From positions 186,001 to 250,000 of the forward strand of contig NZ_VFPV01000002.1 in the NCBI RefSeq assembly GCF_006716905.1: a DNA stretch of 64,000 nt, written 5' to 3'. This DNA comes from Acidovorax temperans (lineage in GTDB: Bacteria > Pseudomonadota > Gammaproteobacteria > Burkholderiales > Burkholderiaceae_C). The notes beneath the pieces were generated by a model, which did not search any database, was not told the DNA's origin, and worked only from the letters and a program-made list of their open reading frames with translations. Made by a program: the position numbers and the translations under genes. Positions 1-10,312 of the stretch are shown here, in pieces; positions within the stretch are counted from its first letter, which is position 1; the number at the start of each line of letters is the position of its first letter.

Positions 1-2628
1 CAGCTCCAGAATCTGCGCAATGTTCTTGCCCTTCCACAGCACTTCCAGCGTTTCGCGGTTGTAGCGCTGGCCGTGGCAAATGTCGCAGGGCACGTACACG
101 TCGGGCAGAAAGTGCATCTCCACCTTCACCACCCCGTCGCCCTGGCAGGCCTCGCAGCGGCCACCGCCGGAGGATTGCGACACGTTGAAGCTGAAGCGCC
201 CCGGGCCGTAGCCGCGTTCCTTGGCGGTGTTGGTCTCGGCCATCAGCTCGCGGATCGGCGTGAACAGGCCGGTGTAAGTCGCAGGGTTGCTGCGCGGCGT
301 GCGGCCGATGGGGCTCTGGTCTACGTTGATGACCTTGTCGAAATACTCGATGCCCACGATCTCCTCGTGCTCGGCCGGTTCTTCGTGCGCGCGGTGCACT
401 TGGCGCGCCACGGCGGCATACAGCGTGTCATTCACCAGCGTGCTCTTGCCGGAGCCCGACACGCCCGTCACGCAGGTGAGCAGGCCCACGGGGAAGTCCA
501 CCGTCACGCCTTTGAGGTTGTTGCCCGTGGCGCCCACCACGCGCAGCGCCTGCACGGCGCCCTGGCGTGCGTGGTGCTCTGCCATGCGCTCGGCGCGGCG
601 CTTGCTCGCCTCGGTTTGCGGAAAGCGCGACTTGGTCTTGGCCTCCACCACGGGCGCGGGCTGGTCCAGCACCGGCAGCCAGGGCGTGCGGCGCTGGGGC
701 ACGGCAATGGTCCGCGTGCCTGAAAGGTATTGGCCCGTGAGCGATTGCGCATTGGCACGCACTTCGTCGTACGTGCCCTGCGCCATCACCCGCCCGCCGT
801 GCACGCCCGCGCCGGGGCCCATGTCGATCACATGGTCGGCGGCGCGCATCATGTCTTCGTCGTGCTCCACCACAATCACGCTGTTGCCAATGTCGCGCAG
901 GTGCTGCAGCGTGGCAATCAGACGGTCGTTGTCGCGCTGGTGCAGGCCGATGCTGGGCTCGTCCAGCACATACATCACGCCCGTCAGGCCCGAGCCGATT
1001 TGCGATGCCAGGCGAATGCGCTGCGCCTCGCCGCCGCTCAGCGTCTCGGCGCTGCGGTCCAGGCTCAGGTAGCTCAGGCCCACGTCGTTCAAAAACTGCA
1101 GGCGCGTGGCGATCTCGCGCACCACCTTGTCAGCAATCTCTGCCTTGGCCCCCGTCAGGCGCAGGGCCTGGAACCAGGCGTGCGCATCGCTCAGCGTGGC
1201 ATGGCTCACTTCGTAGATGGCGCGGGCTTGCTCGCCTTCGCCCACCTTCACATGGCGTGCCTCGCGGCGCAGGCGCACGCCGTGGCATTCAGGGCAGGGC
1301 TGGGTGCTGCGAAAGCGCGCCAGGTCCTCGCGCACCACTGCCGAATCCGTCTCGCGGTAGCGGCGGGCCATGTTGGGGATGATGCCTTCGAAGGGGTGCT
1401 TCTTGGTCACCGTCTTGCCCTTTTGCGCACCGCTGTCGAGGATGTAGCTGAAGGCAATCTCTTCCTCGCCCGAGCCGTACAGAATGGCGTGCTGCACCGG
1501 CGCAGGCAGTGATTCAAACGGGGCCTCGATGTCAAACGCGTAGTGCTTGGCCAGGCTCTCCAGCATCGCAAAGTAGTAGCCGTTGCGCCGGTCCCAACCC
1601 TTGATCGCGCCGCTGGCCAGGCTGAGCGTGGGGAAGGCCACCACGCGTGCCGGGTCGAACACCTCGCGCTGGCCTATGCCGTCGCACGCCGGGCAGGCAC
1701 CCATGGGCGAGTTGAAAGAGAACAGGCGGGGCTCCAGCTCGGCCAGCGAATAGCTGCACACCGGGCAGGCGAACTTGCTGCTGAACAGGTGCTCCTGCCC
1801 CGTGTCCATTTCCAGCGCCAGCACGCGGCCATTGCCTTCGTGGCCACCTACGCGCAGCGCGGCCTCGATGCTCTCGGCCAGGCGCTGCTGCAGGTCAGCA
1901 CGCACCTTCACGCGGTCGATCACCACGTCAATGTCGTGCTTTTCGGTCTTCTTGAGCGGGGGCAGGTTCTCGTGCTCGTAGATCTGCCCATCCACCCGAA
2001 AGCGGATGTAGCCCAGCGCCTGCATCTGCGCAAACAGCTCGGTGAACTCGCCCTTTTTCTCGCGCGCCATGGGCGCGAGGATCATCAGCTTGGTGTCCTC
2101 GGGCAGCGCCAGCACGGCGTCCACCATCTGGCTCACGGTCTGCGCAGCCAGCGGCAGGCCGTGGTCGGGGCAAAACGGGGTGCCCGCGCGGGCGTACAAC
2201 AGGCGCAGGTAATCGTGGATCTCGGTCACCGTGCCCACGGTGGAGCGCGGGTTGTGGCTGGTGGCCTTCTGCTCGATGCTGATGGCGGGCGACAGGCCTT
2301 CGATCAGGTCGACATCGGGCTTGTCCAGCCGCCCCAGAAACTGCCGCGCATAGGCCGACAGGCTCTCCACATACCGCCGCTGGCCCTCGGCATACAGCGT
2401 GTCAAACGCCAGGCTGGATTTGCCCGAGCCGGACAGCCCCGTGATCACCACCAGCTGGTTGCGCGGAATGTCCAGGTCGATGTTCTTGAGGTTGTGCGTG
2501 CGCGCGCCACGGATGCTGATGCGCTGCTCGCGCAGGGCGCGGGCGAGGTAGGTGCCGTCAGCGGGCGATGTGGGGGCAGAAGAGTCGGTCACGGGCGGCA
2601 AGTCGCGGAGGGCAAGAAAACCCACCAT
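1..2628 (-). CDS. uvrA: UvrA, excinuclease ABC subunit A (3' end cut by window edge)
   Basis: UvrA is the damage-sensing ATPase of nucleotide excision repair; it loads UvrB on lesions. Read leftward, the protein has an N-terminal [14 protein letters not shown] block followed by the first Walker A ([12 protein letters not shown]), a second ABC cassette with signature and [12 protein letters not shown]alker B region, and the zinc-finger half [17 protein letters not shown] close to base 1. By comparison with the usual ~940 residues, roughly the last 150 residues lie outside the window. The ATG at 2628 gives about 35 residues before the conserved block; a GTG at 2592 would also fit and gives a more typical N-terminus. 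It is divergent from the MFS gene. I saw no LexA-type box in the gap. Confidence 0.96.
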   Translation of the reverse strand, partial: MVGFLALRDLPPVTDSSAPTSPADGTYLARALREQRISIRGARTHNLKNIDLDIPRNQLVVITGLSGSGKSSLAFDTLYAEGQRRYVESLSAYARQFLGRLDKPDVDLIEGLSPAISIEQKATSHNPRSTVGTVTEIHDYLRLLYARAGTPFCPDHGLPLAAQTVSQMVDAVLALPEDTKLMILAPMAREKKGEFTELFAQMQALGYIRFRVDGQIYEHENLPPLKKTEKHDIDVVIDRVKVRADLQQRLAESIEAALRVGGHEGNGRVLALEMDTGQEHLFSSKFACPVCSYSLAELEPRLFSFNSPMGACPACDGIGQREVFDPARVVAFPTLSLASGAIKGWDRRNGYYFAMLESLAKHYAFDIEAPFESLPAPVQHAILYGSGEEEIAFSYILDSGAQKGKTVTKKHPFEGIIPNMARRYRETDSAVVREDLARFRSTQPCPECHGVRLRREARHVKVGEGEQARAIYEVSHATLSDAHAWFQALRLTGAKAEIADKVVREIATRLQFLNDVGLSYLSLDRSAETLSGGEAQRIRLASQIGSGLTGVMYVLDEPSIGLHQRDNDRLIATLQHLRDIGNSVIVVEHDEDMMRAADHVIDMGPGAGVHGGRVMAQGTYDEVRANAQSLTGQYLSGTRTIAVPQRRTPWLPVLDQPAPVVEAKTKSRFPQTEASKRRAERMAEHHARQGAVQALRVVGATGNNLKGVTVDFPVGLLTCVTGVSGSGKSTLVNDTLYAAVARQVHRAHEEPAEHEEIVGIEYFDKVINVDQSPIGRTPRSNPATYTGLFTPIRELMAETNTAKERGYGPGRFSFNVSQSSGGGRCEACQGDGVVKVEMHFLPDVYVPCDICHGQRYNRETLEVLWKGKNIAQILEL

Positions 2629-2773
2629 GATAGGCCAGCCGCTTTTTCCCTGCGGGGGTGTCTGCCAGGGCCTTTTGGGGGCGGGGCGGGTCGGGTCGGC
2701 CGGTGTCTCTGGCGGGCTTTCGGCGCTGCTAGTGCCAATCGGTGAAAATCCTGCTTTGCATCACTAGGCCACA

Positions 2774-4039
2774 GTGCACACCGTGCCGGATTCTTCTTCC
2801 TCCCTGCCCCACGCGGCTGCAACCCGCCCCGCACCCCCCGCAGAGCGCATGACCGCGCTGGAGCGCCGCTCCAGCGTGAGCCTGGCGCTGATTTTTGCCT
2901 TGCGCATGCTGGGCTTGTTTCTGGTGCTGCCCGTTTTTGCGCTGGAGGCCCGCAAATACCCCGGTGGGGATGACCCTGCGCTGGTAGGGCTGGCCATGGG
3001 CATTTATGGCCTCACGCAGGCGGTGCTGCAGTTGCCGCTGGGCATGGCGTCTGACCGCTTTGGCCGCAAGCGCGTGATTGTGCTGGGCCTGCTGGTGTTT
3101 GCCGCAGGCAGCTTGCTGGCGGCGCTGGCGGATTCGCTCACCGGTCTGCTGGTAGGCCGCGCGCTGCAGGGTGCAGGCGCAGTGTCGGCCGCCGTGACGG
3201 CGCTGCTGGCCGACCAGACACGCGATGCCGTGCGCACCAAGGCCATGGCGCTGGTGGGCGGCAGCATTGGGCTGATGTTTGCCGTGGCCCTGGTGGCCGC
3301 GCCGGTGCTGACGGCGGCGCTGGGCTTGTCGGGCCTGTTTGGCCTGACCTGTGCGCTGGCCCTGGCCGGTGTGGCCGTGGTGCTGTGGTGGGTGCCGCCT
3401 GAACCTGCGGAACTGAAGAACGCGCCCCGTGGCCGCCTGGCCGATGTGTGGGCGCACCCTGATTTGTTGCGCCTGAACCTGGGCGTGTTCGTGCTGCACA
3501 CGGTGCAGCTGTCGATGTGGGTGGCCGTGCCAGCCATGCTGGTGCAGGCCGGGCTGGGCAAGGACCAGCACTGGCAGGTGTACCTGCCGGCTGTGGTGCT
3601 GTCGTTCGTGGCCATGGGCGGTCTGTTTGCGCTGGAGCGCAGGGGCCACCTGCGTGCCGCCTTGCTGGGCGCCATCGGCCTGGTGCTGGGGGTGCAGGTG
3701 GGGCTGGGCGCCTTGTCTGCCAGCGGTGCCGTGCCATCGTTGTGGGTGCTGGGGCCGCTGCTGTTTGTGTTCTTTTGCGGATTTAACGCGCTGGAGGCCA
3801 GCCAGCCCAGCCTGGTGTCGCGCATGGCACCGCCCCAGGTGCGCGGCGCGGCGCTGGGCAGCTACAACACGCTGCAGTCGCTGGGCCTGTTTGCTGGCGG
3901 AGCACTGGGGGGCGCGCTGCTGAAGTGGTCGGGCCCCGTGGGCTTGTTTGCCGCCACCACGGCGCTCATGGCCCTATGGCTGGCGGCGTCCTGGAAGCTG
4001 CGCCCCGTGGGGCGCAACGAGGCTGGCGCCGGGCACTGA
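2774..4039 (+). CDS. MFS drug/metabolite efflux transporter (YajR-like)
   Basis: An inner-membrane transporter of the major facilitator superfamily, 421 residues with about 12 hydrophobic segments. The loop 2-3 signature is seen as SDRFGRKR, and [14 protein letters not shown] resembles the antiporter motif C region. The longest frame starts with GTG at 2774; an ATG at 2849 ([16 protein letters not shown]) begins just before the first membrane helix and may be the true start. It lies between divergent uvrA and ssb, an arrangement common in Burkholderiales. The substrate cannot be deduced. Confidence 0.9.
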   Translation: MHTVPDSSSSLPHAAATRPAPPAERMTALERRSSVSLALIFALRMLGLFLVLPVFALEARKYPGGDDPALVGLAMGIYGLTQAVLQLPLGMASDRFGRKRVIVLGLLVFAAGSLLAALADSLTGLLVGRALQGAGAVSAAVTALLADQTRDAVRTKAMALVGGSIGLMFAVALVAAPVLTAALGLSGLFGLTCALALAGVAVVLWWVPPEPAELKNAPRGRLADVWAHPDLLRLNLGVFVLHTVQLSMWVAVPAMLVQAGLGKDQHWQVYLPAVVLSFVAMGGLFALERRGHLRAALLGAIGLVLGVQVGLGALSASGAVPSLWVLGPLLFVFFCGFNALEASQPSLVSRMAPPQVRGAALGSYNTLQSLGLFAGGALGGALLKWSGPVGLFAATTALMALWLAASWKLRPVGRNEAGAGH

Positions 4040-4191
4040 AAACCCGCCCGAGGGCGCGTTACCAACACAGCCCCTGGGGGCTGCGTCGGGCCTGCCGCCC
4101 GCGGGCCGGTTGCGGCACAATGGCGGCTTTCTTCCATCTGGCGCACGGAAATTTCTTCAAATCCGGCGCTTTTTCATTGCAAGGTACAGCT

Positions 4192-4746
4192 ATGGCATCC
4201 ATCAACAAAGTCATCATCGTCGGTAACCTGGGCCGCGACCCCGAAATGCGCACGTTTCCCAGCGGCGATCAAGTGGCCAACGTGACGATTGCCACCACCG
4301 ACAAGTGGAAAGACAAGCAAACCGGCGAAATGCGCGAAGCCACCGAATGGCACCGCGTGGTCTTCAACGGCCGCCTCGCCGAAATCGTGGGCCAGTACCT
4401 GCGCAAGGGCTCGCAGGTGTACGTGGAAGGCAGCCTGCGCACCCGCAAGTGGACGGACCAGTCCGGCGTTGAAAAGTACAGCACCGAAATTCGCGCCGAC
4501 CAGATGCAGATGCTCGGTGGCCGCCAAGGCATGGGCGGCCAAGGTGGCGGCCAGCCAGGTGGCTATGACGACGGCGGCTACGGCGACCAGGGCGGTGGCG
4601 GCTACGAGCAGCAGGCCCCCCGCCGCGCAGCCCCCCCACCACGCCCCATGGCCGCGCCCGCACCCCGCCCAGCGCCAGCGCCCGTGGCACAGCCTCCGCG
4701 CGCTGCGTCGGGCTTTGACGACATGGACGACGACATTCCGTTCTGA
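4192..4746 (+). CDS. ssb: Single-stranded DNA-binding protein
   Basis: SSB coats single-stranded DNA and recruits replication and repair partners through its C-terminal tail. The 184-residue product begins [18 protein letters not shown], has the OB fold to about residue 105, then a Gly/Gln-rich and Pro/Ala-rich linker, and ends in the acidic tip MDDDIPF that binds partner proteins. The start is the ATG preceded by AAGGTACAGCT; upstream in-frame codons do not match the family. It is followed by a strong hairpin terminator. Confidence 0.97.
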   Translation: MASINKVIIVGNLGRDPEMRTFPSGDQVANVTIATTDKWKDKQTGEMREATEWHRVVFNGRLAEIVGQYLRKGSQVYVEGSLRTRKWTDQSGVEKYSTEIRADQMQMLGGRQGMGGQGGGQPGGYDDGGYGDQGGGGYEQQAPRRAAPPPRPMAAPAPRPAPAPVAQPPRAASGFDDMDDDIPF

Positions 4747-4779
4747 GGCCATCCATCGCGGCACTTGTTGAGAACCGTG

Positions 4780-4818
4780 AAAAAAAGCCCCGCAGCTATG
4801 GCGCTACGGGGCTTTTTT
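4780..4818. terminator. Rho-independent terminator after ssb (bidirectional)
   Basis: AAGCCCCG and CGGGGCTT form a stem around a short loop, with A-run before and T-run after, so it can terminate ssb on the plus strand and also work in the other direction. Confidence 0.85.
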
Positions 4819-4861
4819 CTTGGGCGACCGGGCTACACGCACGCCCGAAGGCAAACCACCA

Positions 4862-4924
4862 ATTTTGAAGAAAATGGCTTCCAGCATTTGTTGGACAAGC
4901 GCTAGCCGCTATCTTTTTGATAGT
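4862..4924 (+). repeat. Dispersed palindromic repeat, copy 1 (intergenic)
   Basis: Matches the repeat family described in the findings: AAATGGC(C)T..., the AAGCGCTAGC..GCTAT core and a TTTTTGATAG end. It lies between the ssb terminator and the 3' end of mnmA. The left half of the palindrome is eroded compared with the copy at 16845-16900. Confidence 0.75.
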
Positions 4925-4960
4925 AAAGATTGAACGGCATCACAAATGCCGCACCAGGCC

Positions 4961-6118
4961 TCAGGTGGTGGGCGTGCTGTCTACCGCCGCAATCACGCCG
5001 CCGCCCAGGCACACGTCGCCGTCGTACAGCACGGCGCTTTGGCCGGGCGTTACGGCCCACTGCGCTTCGGGGAAGGTGAGGGCAAAGCCCTCGGGCGCAG
5101 CTTCCAGCGTGCAGGCGGCGTCCTGCTGGCGGTAGCGGGTCTTGGCGGCATAGCTGCCGGGCGTGGGCGCGTGGCCTGCGCACCAGCTCACGTCTTGTGC
5201 CACCAGGCGGTGCGACAGCAGCCAGGGGTGGTCATGCCCTTGCACCACACGCAGCGTGTTTTTCTCCAGATCTTTGCGGGCCACGTACCAGGGCTCATGG
5301 TCGCCGCCGCCGCGCACCGGCTGGCCAGACGGTGCTTTCGCCCCGGTGCCTTTTTCCTTCACGCCGCCGATGCCCAGGCCCTGGCGCTGGCCCAGGGTAT
5401 AGAAGCTCAGACCCACGTGCTGGCCCAGCTTGCGCCCCCGGTCGTCCAGGATGGGGCCGGGCGCGTGGCTGATGTAGCGGTTCAAAAACTCGCGAAACGG
5501 CCGCTCGCCAATGAAGCAGATGCCGGTGGAGTCCTTCTTCTTGGCATTGGGCAGGCCAATTTCTTCGGCAATGCGGCGCACCTCGGTCTTGTGCAGCTCG
5601 CCCACGGGGAACATCGTCTTGGACAACTGCGCCTGGTTCAGGCGGTGCAGAAAGTAGCTCTGGTCCTTGCTCGGGTCCAGGCCCTTGAGCAGTTCGTGCA
5701 GGCCGGTGGTCGGGTTGTGGCGCAAGCGGGCGTAGTGGCCGGTGGCGATCTTCTCGGCCCCCAGGCGCATGGCGTGGTCGAGAAAGGCCTTGAACTTGAT
5801 CTCGGCATTGCACAGCACATCGGGGTTGGGCGTGCGGCCGGCCTGGTATTCGCGCAGAAACTCGGCAAACACCCGGTCCTTGTAGTCGGCCGCGAAGTTC
5901 ACATGCTCAATCTCGATGCCAATCACATCGGCCACGGCGGCGGCGTCCACGAAGTCGATGTTGGACGAACAGTACTCGCTGTCGTCATCGTCTTCCCAGT
6001 TTTTCATGAAGATGCCGACCACCTCATGGCCCTGCTTTTTGAGCAGGTAGGCGGTCACGGCCGAGTCCACGCCGCCGGAGAGGCCGACGACAACGCGCTG
6101 TTTGGTAGGGGAAGTCAT
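4961..6118 (-). CDS. mnmA: tRNA 2-thiouridylase MnmA
   Basis: MnmA adenylates and then thiolates U34 of tRNAs for Lys, Glu and Gln, taking sulfur from a relay that starts at IscS. The 385-residue product starts [20 protein letters not shown], containing the SGGVDS PP-loop that binds ATP. The two catalytic cysteines are seen in [12 protein letters not shown] and [12 protein letters not shown], and the C-terminal beta-barrel region ends the protein. I chose the ATG at 6118 because the PP-loop begins about ten residues later; a longer open frame upstream has no family similarity. It is convergent with ssb. Confidence 0.96.
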   Translation of the reverse strand: MTSPTKQRVVVGLSGGVDSAVTAYLLKKQGHEVVGIFMKNWEDDDDSEYCSSNIDFVDAAAVADVIGIEIEHVNFAADYKDRVFAEFLREYQAGRTPNPDVLCNAEIKFKAFLDHAMRLGAEKIATGHYARLRHNPTTGLHELLKGLDPSKDQSYFLHRLNQAQLSKTMFPVGELHKTEVRRIAEEIGLPNAKKKDSTGICFIGERPFREFLNRYISHAPGPILDDRGRKLGQHVGLSFYTLGQRQGLGIGGVKEKGTGAKAPSGQPVRGGGDHEPWYVARKDLEKNTLRVVQGHDHPWLLSHRLVAQDVSWCAGHAPTPGSYAAKTRYRQQDAACTLEAAPEGFALTFPEAQWAVTPGQSAVLYDGDVCLGGGVIAAVDSTPTT

Positions 6119-6164
6119 TGCCCCGATTGTATTTTTGATGGCGGCACCGCCGCTGCGTGGGGCT

Positions 6165-7343
6165 TCAGGCGGGCAGCGGGAGCGGGGCGAAGGCGCTCTC
6201 GACCCGGTCGCGGCCCGATGCCTTGCCCCGGTACAGCGCCGCGTCGGCCTGCTGCAGCACCGCATCCAGCGCCTGCGGGTGCGAGAAGCCTTGCGATACC
6301 CCGATGGTGACGGTGCACCGGATGGGGCCTTGGGCAGAGATGCTGGGCACTTCGCTGTGGCTGATCGCCTCGCGCAAGCGCTCGGCCAGCAGGAAGACTC
6401 CGGCGGGTTCGATGTCCAGGGCCACGACCAGGAATTCCTCGCCCCCCAGGCGGCAGATGAGGTCGCCCTTGCGCGCAGTGGCCTGCAGCACCTGGGCCAC
6501 GCGGCCCAGAACCAGGTCGCCCATCTGGTGGCCGTGGGTGTCGTTGATGCGCTTGAAGTGGTCGATGTCCACGATCAGCAGGTGCGCGTTGCCCGCCGTG
6601 CGCGAGCGGAAATGCATCTCCAGGCACGCCATCAGCCCGCGCCGGTTCAGCAGACCGGTGAGGGGGTCCTGGGTGGCCATCACGCGCAGTTCATCGGTCA
6701 GGCGGCGCAGCACCAGCCACACCATGCAGGGCGGCAGCACCGTGCCCAGGAACGACATGTAGACGTAGAACACCGTCTGGAAACCGCTGTTCATGTCCAG
6801 GGCGGGCAAGCCGGAGTGCAGGATCATCACCAGCTTGGCCGCGTTCAGCCCGCAGATACCGGCGATCAGCACGGCAAACACCGTCATCTCGGCCCGCATG
6901 TCTTTGGCGAACGAGCGCATGCCATAAAGCAGCGCCACCACCATCGCCAGAAAAAGCAGCGCGCAGGCGCCAGCCAGCATGGCATGGCGGGCCTGTGTGC
7001 CCAGGGTGAACTGCACCAGTAATTGCGCAGCGGTGTACAGCCCCGCCACCGCCAGCAGGGGGCGCAGCACGGGCACGGGGCGGTTGAAGAAGCGGGCCGC
7101 GCCCAGCGCGTAGGCCACGGGGGCGCCCAGCGTCATGGTGTGGTTGATGAACCCGATAGCGCGGTGGTTGGCGACGCCGCCCACCAGCTGCAAGGCATAC
7201 GCCACGCCCAGCAGCAGATTGCCCAGCGCAAACACCTCCATGCCCATGCGGTTGCCGTCCAGCCGTTTGCTGATCAGCAGGAACATGGTGCTAAAGCACA
7301 GCAGATGCACGCAAAGCATGCCGAGAATGACGGTGGCAACCAT
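6165..7343 (-). CDS. Membrane diguanylate cyclase (GGDEF)
   Basis: Makes cyclic di-GMP from two GTP. The ~392-residue protein has about six membrane segments in the first ~210 residues, then a GGDEF domain with intact active-site GGEEF and an RxxD inhibitory site (RKGD) five residues before it, so both catalysis and product inhibition look functional. The ATG at 7343 directly precedes the first hydrophobic helix ([17 protein letters not shown]); an open frame continues 40 codons upstream into the inverted-repeat element and is unlikely to be translated. The sensory input is unknown. Confidence 0.88.
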   Translation of the reverse strand: MVATVILGMLCVHLLCFSTMFLLISKRLDGNRMGMEVFALGNLLLGVAYALQLVGGVANHRAIGFINHTMTLGAPVAYALGAARFFNRPVPVLRPLLAVAGLYTAAQLLVQFTLGTQARHAMLAGACALLFLAMVVALLYGMRSFAKDMRAEMTVFAVLIAGICGLNAAKLVMILHSGLPALDMNSGFQTVFYVYMSFLGTVLPPCMVWLVLRRLTDELRVMATQDPLTGLLNRRGLMACLEMHFRSRTAGNAHLLIVDIDHFKRINDTHGHQMGDLVLGRVAQVLQATARKGDLICRLGGEEFLVVALDIEPAGVFLLAERLREAISHSEVPSISAQGPIRCTVTIGVSQGFSHPQALDAVLQQADAALYRGKASGRDRVESAFAPLPLPA

Positions 7344-7415
7344 GGGCAGAGGGTGGGTGAATGCAGGACGCGCAGCGTTCCACCGCCCGAAAGCGATGGT
7401 GCCAATGCCGTGCAT

Positions 7416-7689
7416 CCTAGTCCGCTGAATCCTTGAAATCGGCGGTGCGTGAGGGTTTGGCAAGGCCGCAATCTAGGCGCCGGGCGCAGCCGGGTTGGAC
7501 ACCCGGCGAGCACGGCAACGACGAGTGCGGCCTTGCCAGACCCTCACCCTGCGGGCCGGGGTTGCAGCGGGCGCCCGGCTGCGTTGCATGCTTTGCCAAG
7601 GCGGCCAGCCTTGGCTGCAGCATGCGCCTTGCCGTGCATCCCGCCGCAGCCCTGGCGCACCGCCGATTTCAAGGATTCAGTGGACTAGG
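7416..7689. mobile_element. MITE-like element with 34-bp terminal inverted repeats and nested hairpins
   Basis: Ends at 7416-7449 and 7656-7689 are inverted copies with one mismatch (CCTAGTCCGCTGAATCC... against CCTAGTCCACTGAATCC...). Inside, 7449-7470 pairs with 7526-7547 (22 bp, one mismatch), and 7586-7625 is a third hairpin built on GCATGC and GCCAAGG. I see no credible ORF. It occupies the upstream region of the diguanylate cyclase gene and most of the gap to the LysR gene. No clear target duplication could be fixed. Confidence 0.7.
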
Positions 7690-7866
7690 GCCAAGCCGGG
7701 CGGCGTGGGGCAATGTCGCACTAGGCGGCAAGTCTATGGAATGCCCATGACAGAAGGGGCTGGGGTTTGCCGCACAGGTGACTTGCGGGCGACTTGCGGG
7801 TGACTTGCCCAGGCCGCCTGCCAGCGTGCGGTGGCAAGGCCCGCAACTGTGCGACCATCACGCCCC

Positions 7867-8808
7867 ATGGAACTGCGCCAACTCCGCTACTTCGTCCGCA
7901 TCGTCGAACTCGGCTCTATGGGCCGGGCGGCGGTGGATCTGGACATGGTGCAGTCGGCGCTGAGCCAGCAGATCAGCCGGCTGGAGAGCGAGCTGAGCAC
8001 CCGGCTGCTACAGCGCACGGCCAAGGGCGCTGTGCCGACTGAGGCCGGGCTGGCGTTCTTTCGCGAGGCCCAACTGGCCCTGCGCCATGCCGACCAGGCC
8101 GCGCGGGCGGCGGCGCAGGCGCGGCTCACGGGCAGTGTGAGTGTGGGCCTGTCGCCCACCACGGCTTCGGTGCTGGGCGTGCCGCTGATGCGCGCCATGC
8201 ACGAGCGCTACCCCGATGTGCGGCTGCACATGGTGGGCAGCTTGTCGGGCCACCTCTCCAACATGCTCAACGCCCGCCAGCTCGATCTGGCGGTGCTGTT
8301 CGATACCCAGCCTGCCCGCCGCTGGAGCGTGCTGCCGCTGCTGGAAGAGCGGCTGTTCCTCATCCGCTCGGCCCAGCGCGGCGTGCGCAAACCGGCGCTG
8401 CGGCGCAAGGTGGCTCTGGCGCAGCTGGGCGATGAACCCCTGATATTGCCCACCGGCCCGCACGGCTTGCGCAGCCGACTCGACACCGCCTTCGCCCAGG
8501 CCCGCGTGACGCCGCGCCTGGCCATGGAAATCGATTCGCTGGCACTGCTGATGGATGCGGTGGACATGGGCCTGGGCAGCACCATCCAGCCCTGGGCGGC
8601 GGTGGGCCGCTATGCAGACGCAGGCGAGCGCTTTGTGATGGCCGAAATCTCCGATGCCCCAGCCTTCCGGCCCGCGGCGCTGTGCAGCTTGTCGGACGAT
8701 GAACTCTCGCCCGCCGCCCTGGCCGCGCGCGTGGTGCTGGGCGACTGCGTGCGTGAGCTGGTGCAGTCAGGCCACTGGGTAGGCGCCAAGCTCACTTCGG
8801 CCGTTTAG
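7867..8808 (+). CDS. LysR-family regulator of the adjacent tcu locus
   Basis: A 313-residue LysR-type regulator: winged helix-turn-helix in residues 1-60 (MELRQLRYFVRIVELGSMGRAA... QSALSQQISRLESEL), then the two-lobed effector domain. The start ATG is the family start. It reads in the same direction as the tcuA-like gene 106 bp downstream, so it probably controls that locus and may be the TcuR equivalent. The effector is unknown; a tricarboxylate is an inference from the neighbours. Confidence 0.88.
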   Translation: MELRQLRYFVRIVELGSMGRAAVDLDMVQSALSQQISRLESELSTRLLQRTAKGAVPTEAGLAFFREAQLALRHADQAARAAAQARLTGSVSVGLSPTTASVLGVPLMRAMHERYPDVRLHMVGSLSGHLSNMLNARQLDLAVLFDTQPARRWSVLPLLEERLFLIRSAQRGVRKPALRRKVALAQLGDEPLILPTGPHGLRSRLDTAFAQARVTPRLAMEIDSLALLMDAVDMGLGSTIQPWAAVGRYADAGERFVMAEISDAPAFRPAALCSLSDDELSPAALAARVVLGDCVRELVQSGHWVGAKLTSAV

Positions 8809-8914
8809 ACGGTCAACCCATCACGATTCGTGATGGGGCCATGCCTTGGCAGCCCCTGCGCAAGCGGCGGGGTTCTTTCTACATTCGGCACACGATGAAT
8901 GGAAAGAACTGCCC

Positions 8915-10312
8915 ATGCAACCCGATGTTCTGGTGATCGGTGGCGGCAACGCCGCCCTGTGCGCTGCGCTGATGGCCCGCGAAGCCGGTGCCAGCGTGCT
9001 GCTGCTCGAATCCGCCCCGCGCGCCTGGCGCGGCGGCAACTCGGCCCACACGCGCAACCTGCGCTGCATGCACGATGCGCCGCAGGACGTGCTGGTCGAT
9101 GCCTACTCCGAGGAAGAGTTCTGGCAAGACCTGCTCAAGGTGACGGGCGGGCTGACCAACGAACACCTGGCGCGCCTGGTGATCCGCGAGTCGAGCACCT
9201 GCCGCCCCTGGATGCGCCGCCACGGCGTGCACTTTCAGCCCGCGCTGGCAGGCACGCTGCATGTGGCACGCACCAACGCGTTCTTCATGGGTGGCGGCAA
9301 GGCGCTGGTCAATGCGTACTACCGCAGCGCCGAGCAACTGGGCGTGCAGATCCGCTACGAGGCGCCTGTGGAGCGCATCGAGATGGACGGCCGCCGCTTC
9401 GTCGCCGCCCACCTGGCGAGCGGCGAGCGCATTGCCGCCAAGGCCTGCGTGCTGGCCGCCGGCGGGTTTGAATCGAACCGCGAATGGCTGCGCGAGGCCT
9501 GGGGCCAGAACGAGCGGGGAGAGTGGCCGGCCGACAACTTCCTGATCCGGGGCACGGCCTACAACAAGGGCGTACTGCTCAAGCACCTGCTGGATGACCA
9601 CGGCGCCGACCGCATCGGCGATCCCACGCAGGCGCACATGGTGGCCATCGACGCGCGCGCGCCGCTGTACGACGGCGGCATCTGCACGCGCATTGACTGC
9701 GTGTCGCTGGGCGTGGTGGTCAACCGCAATGGCGAACGTTTCTATGACGAGGGCGAGGACTTCTGGCCCAAGCGCTATGCCATCTGGGGCCGCCTGGTGG
9801 CGCAGCAACCGGGGCAGATTGGTTACTCGATCATCGACAGCAAGGCCATTGGCCGCTTCATGCCGCCCGTGTTCCCCGGCGTCAAGGCCGACACGCTGCC
9901 CGAGCTGGCGCAAAAGCTGGGCTTGCCCGTGGACACCTTCACCCGCACGCTCGATGCCTACAACACCGCCTGCCGCGTGGGCCAGTTTGACCACACCGCG
10001 CTGGACGACTGCCACACCGAAGGCGTCACGCCCGCCAAAACGCACTGGGCCCGGCCCATCGACACCGGCCCGTTCTATGGCTACGCGCTCAAGCCGGGCG
10101 TCACCTTCACGTACCTCGGCCTGCATACCGACGACACGGCCGCCGTGCGCTTCAACAACCAGCCCAGCCCCAACCTGTTCGTGGCCGGCGAAATGATGGC
10201 CGGCAACGTGCTGGGCAAGGGCTACACCGCTGGCGTGGGCATGAGCATTGGCACCGCGTTTGGCCGCATTGCGGGCACCAATGCCGCCAAAGCCGCTTTA
10301 GCAGGCCGTTGA
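8915..10312 (+). CDS. tcuA: FAD-dependent tricarballylate dehydrogenase, TcuA-like
   Basis: Flavoprotein of the fumarate-reductase/succinate-dehydrogenase flavoprotein family, expected to oxidise tricarballylate to cis-aconitate. The 465-residue product has an N-terminal dinucleotide fold (MQPDVLVIGGGNAALCAALMAREAGA) and a C-terminal FAD segment (NLFVAGEMMAGNVLGKGYTAGVGMSIGTAFGRIAG). The last three codons and the stop (GCA GGC CGT TGA) are supplied by the left end of the IS5-family element. If the element is removed in silico, the frame continues to 11787, overlapping the tcuB start. The catalytic part is complete, so activity may be kept. Confidence 0.85.
   Translation: MQPDVLVIGGGNAALCAALMAREAGASVLLLESAPRAWRGGNSAHTRNLRCMHDAPQDVLVDAYSEEEFWQDLLKVTGGLTNEHLARLVIRESSTCRPWMRRHGVHFQPALAGTLHVARTNAFFMGGGKALVNAYYRSAEQLGVQIRYEAPVERIEMDGRRFVAAHLASGERIAAKACVLAAGGFESNREWLREAWGQNERGEWPADNFLIRGTAYNKGVLLKHLLDDHGADRIGDPTQAHMVAIDARAPLYDGGICTRIDCVSLGVVVNRNGERFYDEGEDFWPKRYAIWGRLVAQQPGQIGYSIIDSKAIGRFMPPVFPGVKADTLPELAQKLGLPVDTFTRTLDAYNTACRVGQFDHTALDDCHTEGVTPAKTHWARPIDTGPFYGYALKPGVTFTYLGLHTDDTAAVRFNNQPSPNLFVAGEMMAGNVLGKGYTAGVGMSIGTAFGRIAGTNAAKAALAGR

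Noticed and set aside
2629..4191. LexA/SOS box between uvrA and the MFS gene or before ssb
   Set aside because: No CTGT-N8-ACAG pattern was found on reading these gaps.
8879..10126. Long open frame opposite tcuA (415 codons) and similar ones opposite uvrA, ubiD, metX and other genes
   Set aside because: Shadow frames of GC-rich coding sequence; their His/Arg/Ala-rich translations match no family, and the genes on the other strand are clear.
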